A stretch of DNA of 64,000 bases from Streptomyces luteolifulvus (GTDB taxonomy: Bacteria; Actinomycetota; Actinomycetes; Streptomycetales; Streptomycetaceae). The notes under the pieces were generated by a model that worked only from the letters and a program-made list of their open reading frames with translations, was not told the origin of the DNA and ran no database searches. Each line of letters starts with the position of its first letter. The first letter of the stretch is position 1. The stretch spans positions 248,001 through 312,000 of the forward strand of contig NZ_VZRB01000007.1 of assembly GCF_008806595.1 (NCBI RefSeq), written 5' to 3'. This document shows positions 23,816 to 33,200 of the stretch, piece by piece. A program made the translations under genes and the position numbers.

Positions 23816-24435
23816 TCCGACAGCCACGCCGGGAACTCGGTGAGGTCACCGAGGACGACGTCCGCGCCCGCCGACCTCAGCTCGGCCGCGTCGCACGGCC
23901 CGGTGGCCACGGTCACCGCGACGGCGCCGGCCGTACGGGCTCCGCGTACGTCCCCGACGTGGTCGCCGACGTAGATCCCCGCCCCGTGCTCACGCAGCGC
24001 CCCTGCCTTCTGCTCGGCCCACAGGTCGCCGATGACCGCGTCGGGCTCGATGCCCAGGTGTTCCAGGTGCAGCTCGGCGTTGGGCTCGTGCTTGGCGGTG
24101 ACCACGATCGCCCGCCCGCCGGCCGCCCGCACGGCCGCGATCGCCTCACGGGCGCCCGGCATCGCGGGCGTGGGCACGATCGCGATCGTCGGGTACATCG
24201 AGCGGTACAGGTCGCCCATGGCGTCCACCGCTTCCGCCGGGAACCAGTTGACCAGCTCCTCCGCGAGCGGCGGACCGAGCCGGGTGACCGCCAGGTCCGC
24301 GTCGATGTACGTACCCGTCCGCTCGGCGAGCGCCACGTAGCAGGCGTGTATGCCGGGGCGGGAGTCGATGAGGGTCATGTCCAGGTCGAAGCCGACGGTC
24401 AGCGCGGAGGAGGTCGTGAGGGCCATATGGGTCAT
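23794..24435 (-). CDS. HAD family hydrolase (phosphoglycolate phosphatase-like)
   Basis: A 213-residue HAD-superfamily phosphatase. Motif I is VGFDLDMTLIDSRPGI with nucleophile and acid aspartates at about residues 16 and 18, motif II is VVTAKHEP near 114, and motif IV is IYVGDHVGDVRGA near 156. An alpha-helical cap lies between motifs I and II. The start could be 24435 or the second ATG at 24426; neither has a clear ribosome-binding site. Substrate unknown. Confidence 0.85.
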   Translation of the reverse strand: MTHMALTTSSALTVGFDLDMTLIDSRPGIHACYVALAERTGTYIDADLAVTRLGPPLAEELVNWFPAEAVDAMGDLYRSMYPTIAIVPTPAMPGAREAIAAVRAAGGRAIVVTAKHEPNAELHLEHLGIEPDAVIGDLWAEQKAGALREHGAGIYVGDHVGDVRGARTAGAVAVTVATGPCDAAELRSAGADVVLGDLTEFPAWLSDYCPARA

Positions 24436-24577
24436 TGTGCCGAGCCGGTGTGCCCTGCATGTTCAGCGGCACCGCTGCCCGCGGGCTGCGTGGCACGGCC
24501 GGCCGCGGGCCGGGTCGGTCAGGCGGTAACGTCTGTCACCACGGGGTTTTCAACGCACCGACCCCCGAGGGGACTTC

Positions 24578-25591
24578 GTGGGTATCGAGAGCGACCAGGT
24601 CGTCTACGAGTATCTGAGCCGCGTCGGTGACGTGGCCCACCAGCGGCAGCTGCCGTCGGCCACCCGGATGCGGCTCGTCGCGGAGCTGCGCAACGAGATC
24701 GACCGGCGGCGTGCCAGGGCTCCCGTCGACAGTCCCGCCGCCGTCCGCCGCATTCTCGACCGGCTCGGCAGCCCGGACGAGGTCGTCGCGGCCGCGGGCG
24801 GTACCGGCGGGGCACCGCAGGCACCGGCCGCCGCCGTGCCCGTACAGCGGGACGCCGAGCCGGAGGCGGAGCAGCGGCCGAAGGGGCTGCGCCGGATCGT
24901 CCCCCGCCCGCGCCCGGCCCAGTCGCCCGGCCCCGCCGCGTCCGACGCGCCCTCTCCGCCGCATCTCGCAAGCACGCACGAGCTCGGGGACAGCGCTTCG
25001 CAGCCGGACTGGTGGCGGGTGGACAGCAGTCCCTTCGGGGTCGGGGACAGCGTGCCGGGGTTCGTCGGCGGTGTGGAGATCCCGGAACTGCTCAAGCCCC
25101 CGCCGCCGAAGGAGACGGCCGAGGAGACGGCGGCCGTCGTGGGGAAGGCCGAGCCGGTGGTGGAGGCCAAGGCCGTCGTGGACACCCAGGCCCGGCGCCG
25201 GCTGCGTCTCCTGCCGAGGCGGGCCGAAGGCCCGGGAGGCTCCGGCGGCTCCCGAAGCTGGAGCAACCCGCTCCTGCTGCTCGCCGCGGGCCTCCTCGTC
25301 GCGGGCGCGGTGCTCGGCAACCTGGTCGTGCTGCTGGTGGGCTGGCTCATCGCCTATGCCTCGCGGCGGCTGACCGACGCCGAGACCAAGTGGGCGGTCA
25401 TGTTCCTGCCGGGGCTGGCGGTCGTGGCCGGCGTGTTGTGGCTGTGGGGCCGGACGGACGGCCGCTGGGGCGACCCCATCACCGAGGGGCACATGAACGA
25501 GGCCGTCGCCCAGACCTGGCCGTGGGTGATCCGCGGGGCGGCCGTGGCATCGGCGCTGTTTCTGGTGTGGCGGTCGCAGCGGCAGCGGTGA
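24578..25591 (+). CDS. Membrane protein with N-terminal HAAS-like domain
   Basis: A 337-residue protein in three parts. The N-terminus (about residues 1-70, including YEYLSRVGDVAHQRQLPSA and RRILDRLGSPDEVVAAAG) resembles the helical HAAS/DUF1700 signalling domain, which often follows PadR regulators. A long proline- and acid-rich linker follows (about 75-225), then four hydrophobic helices to the end. GTG at 24578 has GAGGGG 5 nt upstream. No PadR gene is adjacent, so its partner is unknown. Confidence 0.7.
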   Translation: MGIESDQVVYEYLSRVGDVAHQRQLPSATRMRLVAELRNEIDRRRARAPVDSPAAVRRILDRLGSPDEVVAAAGGTGGAPQAPAAAVPVQRDAEPEAEQRPKGLRRIVPRPRPAQSPGPAASDAPSPPHLASTHELGDSASQPDWWRVDSSPFGVGDSVPGFVGGVEIPELLKPPPPKETAEETAAVVGKAEPVVEAKAVVDTQARRRLRLLPRRAEGPGGSGGSRSWSNPLLLLAAGLLVAGAVLGNLVVLLVGWLIAYASRRLTDAETKWAVMFLPGLAVVAGVLWLWGRTDGRWGDPITEGHMNEAVAQTWPWVIRGAAVASALFLVWRSQRQR

Positions 25592-25666
25592 CGCGCGCCC
25601 CCGGGCACCGGTTCCGAGCACCGCACACCCACCGAGCCGTCGGGCCCACCCGCTACCGTGGGCAGG

Positions 25667-28186
25667 ATGAGCAGCCCGGCACCATCGCCCCGCTCCCTCG
25701 CGGAAGCGCTCCGCGGCAGGGATGACGCCTCCCTGGCCGTACTCCTGCGCGCCCGTCCCGACCTCATCACCCCCGTCCCCACCGACCTCACCCAGCTCGC
25801 CACCCGCGCCGGCACCCGCGCCTCGGCCGTCCGCGCCCTGGAGCGCCTGGACCGTTTCGCGTTGCAGACCGCGGAGGCCCTCGCCGTCGCCGCGGACCCG
25901 GCGTCGTACGACGAGCTGCTCGGGCTGATGACCGGCGACGAGGGCGACCCGGCCGTCGCCGCCGCGCTGCCGCGGGCCGTGGCGACCCTGCGGGACCAGG
26001 CCCTGGTGTGGGGGGACGACGACCGGATGCGTCTGGTGCGCACGGCCCGCGAACTGCTCGCGCCGTCGCCGCAGCACCCGTCGCCGACGGGGCTCGGGCC
26101 CACGGTCGCCGAGGCCACCTCGGGCATGTCGCCCGGCCGTATCCAGGACATCGTCACGACCGCGGGCCTGCCGTCGACCCATGACTCGGTCTCGGCCGTG
26201 GATGCGCTCTCCGCCCTGTTCAGGGACCGCAGGCGGATGGCGAAGCTGCTCGCCGAGGTTCCGGAGGAGTCGCGGGAGGTGCTGTCGCGGCTCGTCTGGG
26301 GGCCGCCGTACGGACAGATCACCCCCGACCCGGCGCCCCATCTGCGCCGGCTGCTTAACCGGGGGCTGCTGCTGCCGGCGACGCCCGGGACGGTGGCCCT
26401 GCCGCGGGAGGTGGCGCTGCATCTGCGCGACGGTCGCGCGCACCGCACGGTCGAGCCGGTCCCGCCGACCGTGGAGGCCGCCGGGACGCACCGTCCACAG
26501 GTTGTGGACGCGACGGCGGCCGGGCAGGCGTACACGGCGCTGGCGACCGTCGAGGAGCTGCTGAAGGACTGGGACGAGGGCGGCCCGGCGGTGCTGCGGG
26601 CCGGCGGGCTCAGCGTCCGCGACCTGAAGCGCACGGCCGTCGCCCTCGACGTGTCCGAACCCGTCGCCGCGTTCTGGGTCGAGCTCGCCTACGCGGCCGG
26701 GCTGCTGGCGTCCGACGGGGAGGCGGACGAGCGGTACGCCGCGACTCCGGCGTACGACGAGTGGCTGGAGCAGCCCGCCGCGCAGCGCTGGGCGCGGCTC
26801 GCCGCAGTGTGGCTGCACGCGACACGCACGTCGGGAGTGGTCGGCGGGCGGGACGCGAAGGAGCGCACCCTGTCGGCGCTGGGGCCGGGCCTCGACCGCT
26901 CCGCCGCGCCGGAGGTACGGCACCGGGTGCTGACCCTGCTGGCCGGGCTGCCGCAGGGGACCTCGCCGTCCGCCGACTCCGTGCTGGCCCGGCTGCGCTG
27001 GGAGCGCCCGCTGCGCGGCCCGCAGCAGCAGGGCGACGATCTGCGCGGCCGGCTCGCCCGGTGGACGCTGACCGAGGCGGAGCTGCTGGGCGTCACCGGC
27101 CGGGGCGCGCTCTCGGCCCACGGGCGGGCGCTGCTCGGCGCACCCGCGCCGAAGCCGCCGGAGGAGGAGCCGCGGGGCCCCGGCGACAAGCTGCCTGTGC
27201 ACCATGTACCGGTCCCCGTCGAGCCATTGGCGCCCATCGAACAGGCCACCGCGTCGGCCGCGGCCGCCCGTCTCCTCACCCCGCTGCTGCCGGAGCCCCT
27301 GGACCACGTCCTCCTTCAGGCCGACCTGACGGCGGTGGCGCCGGGCCCGCTCGAACGCCCCCTGGCCGACATGCTGGGCGTCCTCGCGGACATCGAGTCG
27401 AAGGGCGGGGCGACCGTCTACCGCTTCACGCCCGGTTCGGTACGCCGTGCCCTGGACGCCGGCCGGTCCGCCTCCGACCTGCACGCCTTCCTCGCCGCCC
27501 ACTCCCGTACGCCGGTCCCGCAGCCGCTCGCGTATCTGATCGACGACGTCGCCCGCAAGCACGGGCATCTGCGCGTCGGCGCTGCCTCGGCGTATGTGCG
27601 CTGCGACGACGACGCGCTGCTCAACGAGATCCTCGCCGACAAGCGCTCCGCGGGTCTCGGTCTGCGCCGGCTGGCCCCGACGGTCCTGGCCGCGCAGACC
27701 GACCCGGCCGCGCTTCTGGAGGGGCTGCGGGCGATGGGCTTCGCGCCGGCCGCGGAGTCCGCCGAGGGCGATGTGCTGATCACCCGCACGCACGCCCACC
27801 GCACCCCGCCGCGTACCGCGCCCGAGCCGGTCCCGGAGGGCCCGCCGGTCCCGGACGCCACGCTCCTCGCGGCCGCGATCCGCGCCGTCCGGGCGGGCGA
27901 CCGGGCCTCCACGGCCCCGCTCAAGCCCACCACCGCCCCGGCGACGGCCGGTGAACTCCCCCGCACCACCCCCGCCGAGACCCTCGCCACCATGCAGGCC
28001 GCCGTTCTCACCGGCGAGGCCCTGTGGATCGGCTACGTCAACGCCGAGGGCGCCGCGAGCCAGCGCGTCATCACCCCGATCCGCGTGGAGGGCGGCTTCG
28101 TCACGGCGTACGACCACACGGCGGACGAGGTACGGACGTATCCGCTGCACCGGGTGACCGGGGTGGCAGAGCTGGCGGACGACTGA
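25667..28186 (+). CDS. Helicase-associated Rv0862c-like protein (Helicase_C_3/XPB-partner family)
   Basis: An 839-residue protein without Walker motifs. The N-terminal half has winged-helix-like repeats; the segment from about residue 530 to 690 (ATVYRFTPGSVRRALDAGRS, AYLIDDVARKHGHLRVG) matches the XPB/Ssl2 N-terminal-like domain, and the end (ALWIGYVNAEGAASQRVITP) resembles a WYL-type beta domain. In mycobacteria the homolog Rv0862c neighbours the XPB helicase gene; here the XPB gene lies just downstream on the same strand with one small opposite-strand gene between. ATG at 25667 looks leaderless, with TACCGT at 25654-25659 and a 7-nt gap. An accessory role in DNA repair is inferred. Confidence 0.8.
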   Translation: MSSPAPSPRSLAEALRGRDDASLAVLLRARPDLITPVPTDLTQLATRAGTRASAVRALERLDRFALQTAEALAVAADPASYDELLGLMTGDEGDPAVAAALPRAVATLRDQALVWGDDDRMRLVRTARELLAPSPQHPSPTGLGPTVAEATSGMSPGRIQDIVTTAGLPSTHDSVSAVDALSALFRDRRRMAKLLAEVPEESREVLSRLVWGPPYGQITPDPAPHLRRLLNRGLLLPATPGTVALPREVALHLRDGRAHRTVEPVPPTVEAAGTHRPQVVDATAAGQAYTALATVEELLKDWDEGGPAVLRAGGLSVRDLKRTAVALDVSEPVAAFWVELAYAAGLLASDGEADERYAATPAYDEWLEQPAAQRWARLAAVWLHATRTSGVVGGRDAKERTLSALGPGLDRSAAPEVRHRVLTLLAGLPQGTSPSADSVLARLRWERPLRGPQQQGDDLRGRLARWTLTEAELLGVTGRGALSAHGRALLGAPAPKPPEEEPRGPGDKLPVHHVPVPVEPLAPIEQATASAAAARLLTPLLPEPLDHVLLQADLTAVAPGPLERPLADMLGVLADIESKGGATVYRFTPGSVRRALDAGRSASDLHAFLAAHSRTPVPQPLAYLIDDVARKHGHLRVGAASAYVRCDDDALLNEILADKRSAGLGLRRLAPTVLAAQTDPAALLEGLRAMGFAPAAESAEGDVLITRTHAHRTPPRTAPEPVPEGPPVPDATLLAAAIRAVRAGDRASTAPLKPTTAPATAGELPRTTPAETLATMQAAVLTGEALWIGYVNAEGAASQRVITPIRVEGGFVTAYDHTADEVRTYPLHRVTGVAELADD

Positions 28187-28231
28187 GGGCTGAGTGCTGA
28201 CCGCGGACCGCTGACCGCTGACGACTGACGG
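28183..28231. repeat. Seven tandem copies of a 7-bp unit
   Basis: Units of the form CTGAnnG (consensus CTGACCG) run back to back for exactly 49 bp, beginning inside the stop codon of the helicase-associated gene. The first unit is CTGAGGG and the last CTGACGG. Every unit has at most three changes from the consensus, and the unit spacing never breaks. Confidence 0.75.
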
Positions 28232-28238
28232 CCCGCCT

Positions 28239-28793
28239 TCAGCAGTCGCCGACGGCCGCGTCCGCAGGCAGGCCGAAGTGGGCACGGGCCGCGGTCTCCA
28301 GGGCGTGGGACGACACGGGGTCCTCGGCGGCGGAGGCCAGGACACCGAAGTGGGACCTCGTCCACTCTCCGTACCCCTCGCCGTCGGGCGGTTCCTCCCG
28401 TGACACGACACGGTAGCCGCCGTCCGCGTCCCGCTTCAGCACCACCACCTGCGGGAACCGCGCACCGCTGCACTCCATCAGCGTGCCGTCGTGCACCCCG
28501 TACTCCATGCACAAGGTGTTGACCCCCGCCTGTACGCGGTCCCCACGCTCCTGCAGTTCGAGTGCCTCCGCCCGGCAGAACCAGCGCGCCTCGTACTCGG
28601 GCACGGCCTCGCCGTATCCGCTCCCCCGTGACTCCGCCACGAGCCGCGCCTCGATCACGGGCCGCACCGCGCCCCACAGCCGGGCGTCGACCGGCCGGGC
28701 GCCGGCGTCCGCCGGCCACATCACCCAGGCCCCCGTCACCACCAGCACCATCGCGGCCCCTACGCCGGGCCCCCATATGCGTACCGACATCAC
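28239..28793 (-). CDS. Membrane-anchored or secreted protein of unknown function
   Basis: A 184-residue protein starting GTG-ATG at 28793, with GGGGAG 6 nt upstream. A single hydrophobic helix near the N-terminus (GVGAAMVLVVTGAWVMW) would anchor or export it. The extracytoplasmic part has several cysteines (ARWFCRAEAL, NTLCMEYG, LMECSGAR and the final GDC), suggesting disulfides. It is placed opposite to, and between, the two helicase-related genes. No family recognised. Confidence 0.7.
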   Translation of the reverse strand: MMSVRIWGPGVGAAMVLVVTGAWVMWPADAGARPVDARLWGAVRPVIEARLVAESRGSGYGEAVPEYEARWFCRAEALELQERGDRVQAGVNTLCMEYGVHDGTLMECSGARFPQVVVLKRDADGGYRVVSREEPPDGEGYGEWTRSHFGVLASAAEDPVSSHALETAARAHFGLPADAAVGDC

Positions 28794-29000
28794 AGCGAGC
28801 TCCCCACCGTGCCGCGCGCAGCGCGCCGCTCCCGCAGGTCAAGACGGACGACCGGGCCACAGGGTTGCCCTGGGGCATCCGTCCGCTCCGTCCGCTGTGA
28901 GCTGCGCCCCACCCGATCGGCGACCGGTGCGGCACACTGGACGTTTGGCCGTGCAGAGCCGTGGAGAGCCGAGCAGGTCCGTGCAGAAAGGCAGCCGCGC

Positions 29001-30644
29001 GTGAATGGTCCGCTGATCGTCCAGTCCGACAAGACCCTGCTCCTGGAGGTCGACCACGAGCGGGCCGACGACTGCCGTCGGGCGATCGCGCCGTTCGCGG
29101 AGCTGGAGCGGGCGCCTGAGCACATCCACACCTACCGGGTGACCCCGCTGGGCCTGTGGAACGCGCGGGCGGCCGGGCACGACGCGGAGCAGGTCGTGGA
29201 CGCGCTGGTGCAGTACAGCCGGTATCCCGTGCCGCACGCGCTGCTCGTCGACATCGCCGACACGATGGACCGGTACGGGCGGCTGACCCTCAGCAAGCAC
29301 CCGGCGCACGGACTCGTCCTGACCACCACGGACCGGCCGGTCCTGGAGGAGATCCTGAGGTCAAAGCGGATCGCCCCGCTCGTCGGGGCCCGGATCGACC
29401 CCGACACGGTCGTCGTCCACCCCTCCGAGCGCGGGCAGATCAAGCAGACGCTGCTGAAACTGGGCTGGCCCGCCGAGGATCTCGCGGGGTACGTCGACGG
29501 CGAGGCGCACCCCATCGAGCTGGCCGAGGACGGGTGGGCGCTGCGGCCCTACCAGAAGCAGGCCGTGGAGAACTTCTGGCACGGCGGCTCGGGAGTCGTC
29601 GTGCTGCCCTGCGGTGCGGGCAAGACCCTCGTCGGTGCCGGGTCCATGGCGCAGGCGAAGTCGACCACGCTGATCCTGGTCACCAACACCGTCTCCGCCC
29701 GGCAGTGGAAGCACGAGCTGGTGAAGCGGACGAGTCTCACCGAGGACGAGATCGGCGAGTACAGCGGGACGAGGAAGGAGATCCGGCCCGTCACGATCGC
29801 CACGTACCAGGTGCTGACGACGAAGCGGAAGGGCATCTACGCCCACCTGGAGCTGTTCGACTCCCGGGACTGGGGGCTGATCGTCTACGACGAGGTGCAT
29901 CTGCTGCCCGCGCCCGTCTTCAAGTTCACGGCGGACCTCCAGGCGCGGCGGCGGCTGGGCCTGACCGCGACGCTGGTGCGCGAGGACGGACGCGAGTCGG
30001 ACGTCTTCTCGCTCATCGGGCCGAAGCGGTTCGACGCGCCGTGGAAGGAGATCGAGGCCCAGGGGTACATCGCGCCCGCGGACTGTGTGGAGGTGCGGGT
30101 CAATCTCACCGAGTCCGAGCGGCTCGCCTACGCCACCGCAGAGACCGAGGAGAAGTACCGCTACTGCGCGACCACCGACACCAAGCGCAAGGTGACGGAG
30201 GCGATCGTGCGCCGGTTCGCCGGGCAGCAGATCCTTGTCATCGGGCAGTACATCGACCAGCTCGACGAGCTGGGCGAGCATCTGAACGCACCGGTGATCA
30301 AGGGCGAGACCAGCAACGCGCAGCGCGAGAAGCTCTTCGACGCGTTCCGGGAGGGCGAGATCAGCGTGCTGGTGGTGTCGAAGGTCGCGAACTTCTCGGT
30401 CGACCTGCCGGAGGCGACGGTCGCGGTGCAGGTGTCGGGCACCTTCGGCTCCCGGCAGGAGGAGGCGCAGCGTCTCGGTCGTGTCCTGCGCCCCAAGGCC
30501 GACGGCCATCAGGCTCACTTCTACTCGGTCGTCGCCCGCGACACGATCGACCAGGACTTCGCCGCGCATCGGCAGCGGTTCCTGGCGGAGCAGGGGTATG
30601 CCTACCGGATCATGGACGCGGACGAGTTGCTGGCGGAGGGGTGA
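29001..30644 (+). CDS. XPB/Rad25-type DNA repair helicase (superfamily 2)
   Basis: A 547-residue 3'-5' DNA helicase homologous to eukaryotic XPB and mycobacterial Rv0861c. SF2 motifs are intact: Walker A LPCGAGKTLVGAG (about residue 200), DEVHLL (DEVH box, about 298), LTATLVREDG (motif III), and SRQEEAQRLGRVLRPK (motif VI, about 487). The N-terminal damage-recognition part precedes residue 180. GTG at 29001 gives the start VNGPLIVQSDKTLLLEV, the normal N-terminus. It presumably works in nucleotide excision repair or transcription-linked repair together with the upstream Rv0862c-like protein. Confidence 0.93.
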   Translation: MNGPLIVQSDKTLLLEVDHERADDCRRAIAPFAELERAPEHIHTYRVTPLGLWNARAAGHDAEQVVDALVQYSRYPVPHALLVDIADTMDRYGRLTLSKHPAHGLVLTTTDRPVLEEILRSKRIAPLVGARIDPDTVVVHPSERGQIKQTLLKLGWPAEDLAGYVDGEAHPIELAEDGWALRPYQKQAVENFWHGGSGVVVLPCGAGKTLVGAGSMAQAKSTTLILVTNTVSARQWKHELVKRTSLTEDEIGEYSGTRKEIRPVTIATYQVLTTKRKGIYAHLELFDSRDWGLIVYDEVHLLPAPVFKFTADLQARRRLGLTATLVREDGRESDVFSLIGPKRFDAPWKEIEAQGYIAPADCVEVRVNLTESERLAYATAETEEKYRYCATTDTKRKVTEAIVRRFAGQQILVIGQYIDQLDELGEHLNAPVIKGETSNAQREKLFDAFREGEISVLVVSKVANFSVDLPEATVAVQVSGTFGSRQEEAQRLGRVLRPKADGHQAHFYSVVARDTIDQDFAAHRQRFLAEQGYAYRIMDADELLAEG

Positions 30645-30661
30645 GCGGGGCGCGCGGGGAT

Positions 30662-30847
30662 CTACTTGCGGCGGACGCCCGCTTCCTCGCCGTACTCGCC
30701 GAGTATGACCACGTCGAAGGCGGCGCCCGCGAACACCTTCACGGCTCGCAGGGCCTCGCCGAGGATGTGACGGTGGCTGCCCAGGACAGGGGTGGCGCCG
30801 GCCGGGCGCGGCGGGCGCGGAGCTGGGGTGACGGTTGCTGCGCTCAT
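30662..30847 (-). CDS. Small conserved hypothetical protein
   Basis: A 61-residue ORF convergent with the XPB gene, 17 bp from its stop. The first 18 residues are proline-rich and the rest reads GSHRHILGEALRAVKVFAGA then AFDVVILGEYGEEAGVRRK, a helix-forming amphipathic pattern which I recall from other Streptomyces. The ATG at 30847 follows GGAGAC very closely. Function unknown; some chance that it is not translated. Confidence 0.55.
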   Translation of the reverse strand: MSAATVTPAPRPPRPAGATPVLGSHRHILGEALRAVKVFAGAAFDVVILGEYGEEAGVRRK

Positions 30848-30966
30848 GTCTCCATGGTTGCTCGCCCGGGGCGTGAGCGGCATCGGTCTGAGGGGCTAAC
30901 CTCACCGGCCGCCGCGTAGTACTCCGGATTGACTCGCCACCCCCAGGGCGGAGGGCGCGTCCCCTA

Positions 30967-31017
30967 GGGGTCGGGGCCCTCGGGGATCGGGGCCATCGGG
31001 GATCGGGACCCTCGGGG
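30967..31017. repeat. 16-bp tandem repeat, three units
   Basis: GGGGATCGGGGCCATC-like units at 30967-30981 (15 bp), 30982-30997 and 30998-31013, followed by the first four bases of a fourth. It is in the 305-bp gap between the divergent small ORF and helD, upstream of the helD start by about 135 bp. Nothing else is evident in that gap. Confidence 0.7.
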
Positions 31018-31152
31018 AAAAGCGTTGGCAGGCGCCACTCCCGCTCACCTAGAATCTCCGCTCTTGCCCGCCTCCTCCACGGAGCGCCGCCGCCCGGACG
31101 GAAACCGGCCGGCATCACAGCGTCCACCCGCAGGTCCCCCGGAGGCACCCCC

Positions 31153-33195
31153 TTGTCCACGCCCGTCGACGACGACCCCCTGGCCCGCGAACGCGCCCAC
31201 CTCGCCTCGTCCCGCGCGGCGCTGCGGGCCATGCGGGAGGACGTCGAGTCGCTCGACATCAGCGATGTCACCGCGAACTGGGTCAACGCGCAGATCCTGC
31301 AGCGGCAGATCGGGGAGCGCATCAAGGCCCTCGCCGACCTCAGCCACACCCCGCTGTTCTTCGGTCGCCTCGACTATCTGCACGCTCCGGGCGCGGACCG
31401 GGCCGAGGGCGCGGAGGGGGAGCGGTTCTACATCGGGCGCCGGCATGTGCACGACGGCGACGGCGATCCGATGGTGATCGACTGGCGTGCGCCGGTCTCG
31501 CAGCCGTTCTACCGGGCCTCCAAGAAGGACCCGCTGGACATCGCGCTGCGCCGCCGCTTCGGCTACACGGGCGGCGACCTCACGGCGTACGAGGACGAGC
31601 ACCTGTCCGATCCCGCTGAGGCTGCCGCCACGAGCAAGCTGCTCCAGCAGGAGATCGAGCGGCCCCGCGTCGGCCCGATGCGCGACATCGTGGCCACGAT
31701 CCAGCCCGAGCAGGACGAGATCGTACGCAGCGGGCTGGGCGGGACCGTGTGCGTGCAGGGAGGTCCGGGCACCGGGAAGACCGCCGTCGGCCTGCACCGG
31801 GTCGCCTACCTCCTCTACGCCCACCGCGAGCGGCTGGCCCGCACCGGCACGCTGGTCATCGGGCCGAACAGGTCCTTCCTGCACTACATCGAGCAGGTGC
31901 TGCCCGCGCTGGGCGAGTTGACGGTCAAACAGGCCACGGTCGACGACCTGGTCGCGCATGTGGAGGTCCGCGGCACGGACGACGCGGCCGCCGCGCTCGT
32001 GAAGGGCGACGCGCGGATGGCGGAGGTCCTGCGAAGGGCCGTCCACGCGCACGTGAGCATGCCCACCGAACCTGTCGTGGTGGTGCGCGGCTCGCGCCGC
32101 TGGCGGGTCCCGGCGTACGAACTCGAGGACATCGTCCGGGAACTGCTGGACCGCGGCATCCGCTACGGCGCCGCCCGCGAGGCCCTGCCGCAGCGTATCG
32201 CGCATGCCGTGCTGGTGCAGATGGAGCGGTCGGGCGAGGCCCCGGACGACCGTGTGCAGGACGCCGTCGCCCGCAACTCCGCGGTGAAGGCGGCCGTCAA
32301 ACAGATCTGGCCGCCGGTCGACCCGGCCAAGCTGGTGCTGCGGCTGCTGACGGACGCGGACTTCCTCGCGCTGCATGCGGAAGACGTCCTCAGCGAGGAG
32401 GAGCAGAAGACGATCCTGTGGACGAAGCCGGCGCGGTCGGTGAAGTCCGCGCAGTGGTCGCCCGCGGACGCGGTGCTGATCGACGAGGCGCAGGACCTGG
32501 TCCAGCGCACGCACTCGCTCGGGCATGTGGTGCTGGACGAGGCGCAGGATCTCTCCCCGATGCAGTACCGGGCGGTGGGCCGGCGCTGCACCACCGGTTC
32601 CGCGACCGTGCTCGGCGATCTCGCGCAGGGCACCACGCCCTGGGCGACCCGGAGTTGGGACCAAGCCCTGGCCCACCTGGGGAAGGCGGACGGCGTCATC
32701 GAGGAGCTGACGGCCGGTTTCCGCGTGCCGACGGACGTCATCACCTACGCCTCGCGTCTGCTCCCGCACATCGCCCCGGGACTGACGCCGGTCGCCTCGG
32801 TCCGTGAGAACCCGGGCTTCTTCGACCTCCGCGCGATCGAGGACACCGCGGAAGTGGTGGCCGCCTGTGAGGAGTTGCTGCGCAACGAGGGCTCGATCGG
32901 CCTGATCGCCGCCGACGCCCGCATCCCGCCCCTGGCGGAGGCGCTGACGGCGGCAGGCATCGGCTATCTGCCCCCCGGCGAGGAGACGACGCACACGACC
33001 CGCCTGACCCTGGTCCCGGCCTCCCTGGCAAAGGGCCTGGAGTACGACTACGTGGTCCTGGACGAACCCCAGGCAGTGGTAACCGCCGAACCGGACGAAC
33101 GCACAGGCCTGCGCCGCCTGTACGTAACCCTGACCCGAGCGGTATCAGGCCTGATCATCACCCACATGTCCCCACTCCCACCCCAGCTCACCTAG
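31153..33195 (+). CDS. HelD-type RNA polymerase recycling motor (UvrD-like SF1 ATPase)
   Basis: A 680-residue UvrD/Rep-fold protein of the actinobacterial (class II) HelD group, which binds RNA polymerase and releases it from stalled complexes. An N-terminal helical arm (about residues 1-70) precedes the first ATPase half with Walker A VQGGPGTGKTAVGLHR (about 205), then the motif II copy VVLDEAQDLSPMQ (about 460). A similar VLIDEAQDLVQRT lies 24 residues earlier, a usual feature of this subgroup. TTG at 31153 is the start, with GGAGG 7 nt before it. Nucleic-acid helicase action itself is not expected. Confidence 0.88.
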   Translation: MSTPVDDDPLARERAHLASSRAALRAMREDVESLDISDVTANWVNAQILQRQIGERIKALADLSHTPLFFGRLDYLHAPGADRAEGAEGERFYIGRRHVHDGDGDPMVIDWRAPVSQPFYRASKKDPLDIALRRRFGYTGGDLTAYEDEHLSDPAEAAATSKLLQQEIERPRVGPMRDIVATIQPEQDEIVRSGLGGTVCVQGGPGTGKTAVGLHRVAYLLYAHRERLARTGTLVIGPNRSFLHYIEQVLPALGELTVKQATVDDLVAHVEVRGTDDAAAALVKGDARMAEVLRRAVHAHVSMPTEPVVVVRGSRRWRVPAYELEDIVRELLDRGIRYGAAREALPQRIAHAVLVQMERSGEAPDDRVQDAVARNSAVKAAVKQIWPPVDPAKLVLRLLTDADFLALHAEDVLSEEEQKTILWTKPARSVKSAQWSPADAVLIDEAQDLVQRTHSLGHVVLDEAQDLSPMQYRAVGRRCTTGSATVLGDLAQGTTPWATRSWDQALAHLGKADGVIEELTAGFRVPTDVITYASRLLPHIAPGLTPVASVRENPGFFDLRAIEDTAEVVAACEELLRNEGSIGLIAADARIPPLAEALTAAGIGYLPPGEETTHTTRLTLVPASLAKGLEYDYVVLDEPQAVVTAEPDERTGLRRLYVTLTRAVSGLIITHMSPLPPQLT

Positions 33196-33200
33196 CCCGC

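Noticed and set aside
24536..28411. Minus-strand ORF of 1291 residues across two plus-strand genes
   Set aside because: Low-complexity Arg/Gly/Pro composition typical of a shadow frame; it crosses an intergenic gap and two real genes.
32475..32560. Duplicated DEAQD motif in the HelD gene as evidence of gene rearrangement
   Set aside because: The first copy is a regular feature of this HelD subgroup, where it is often DEAAD; no duplication event is needed.
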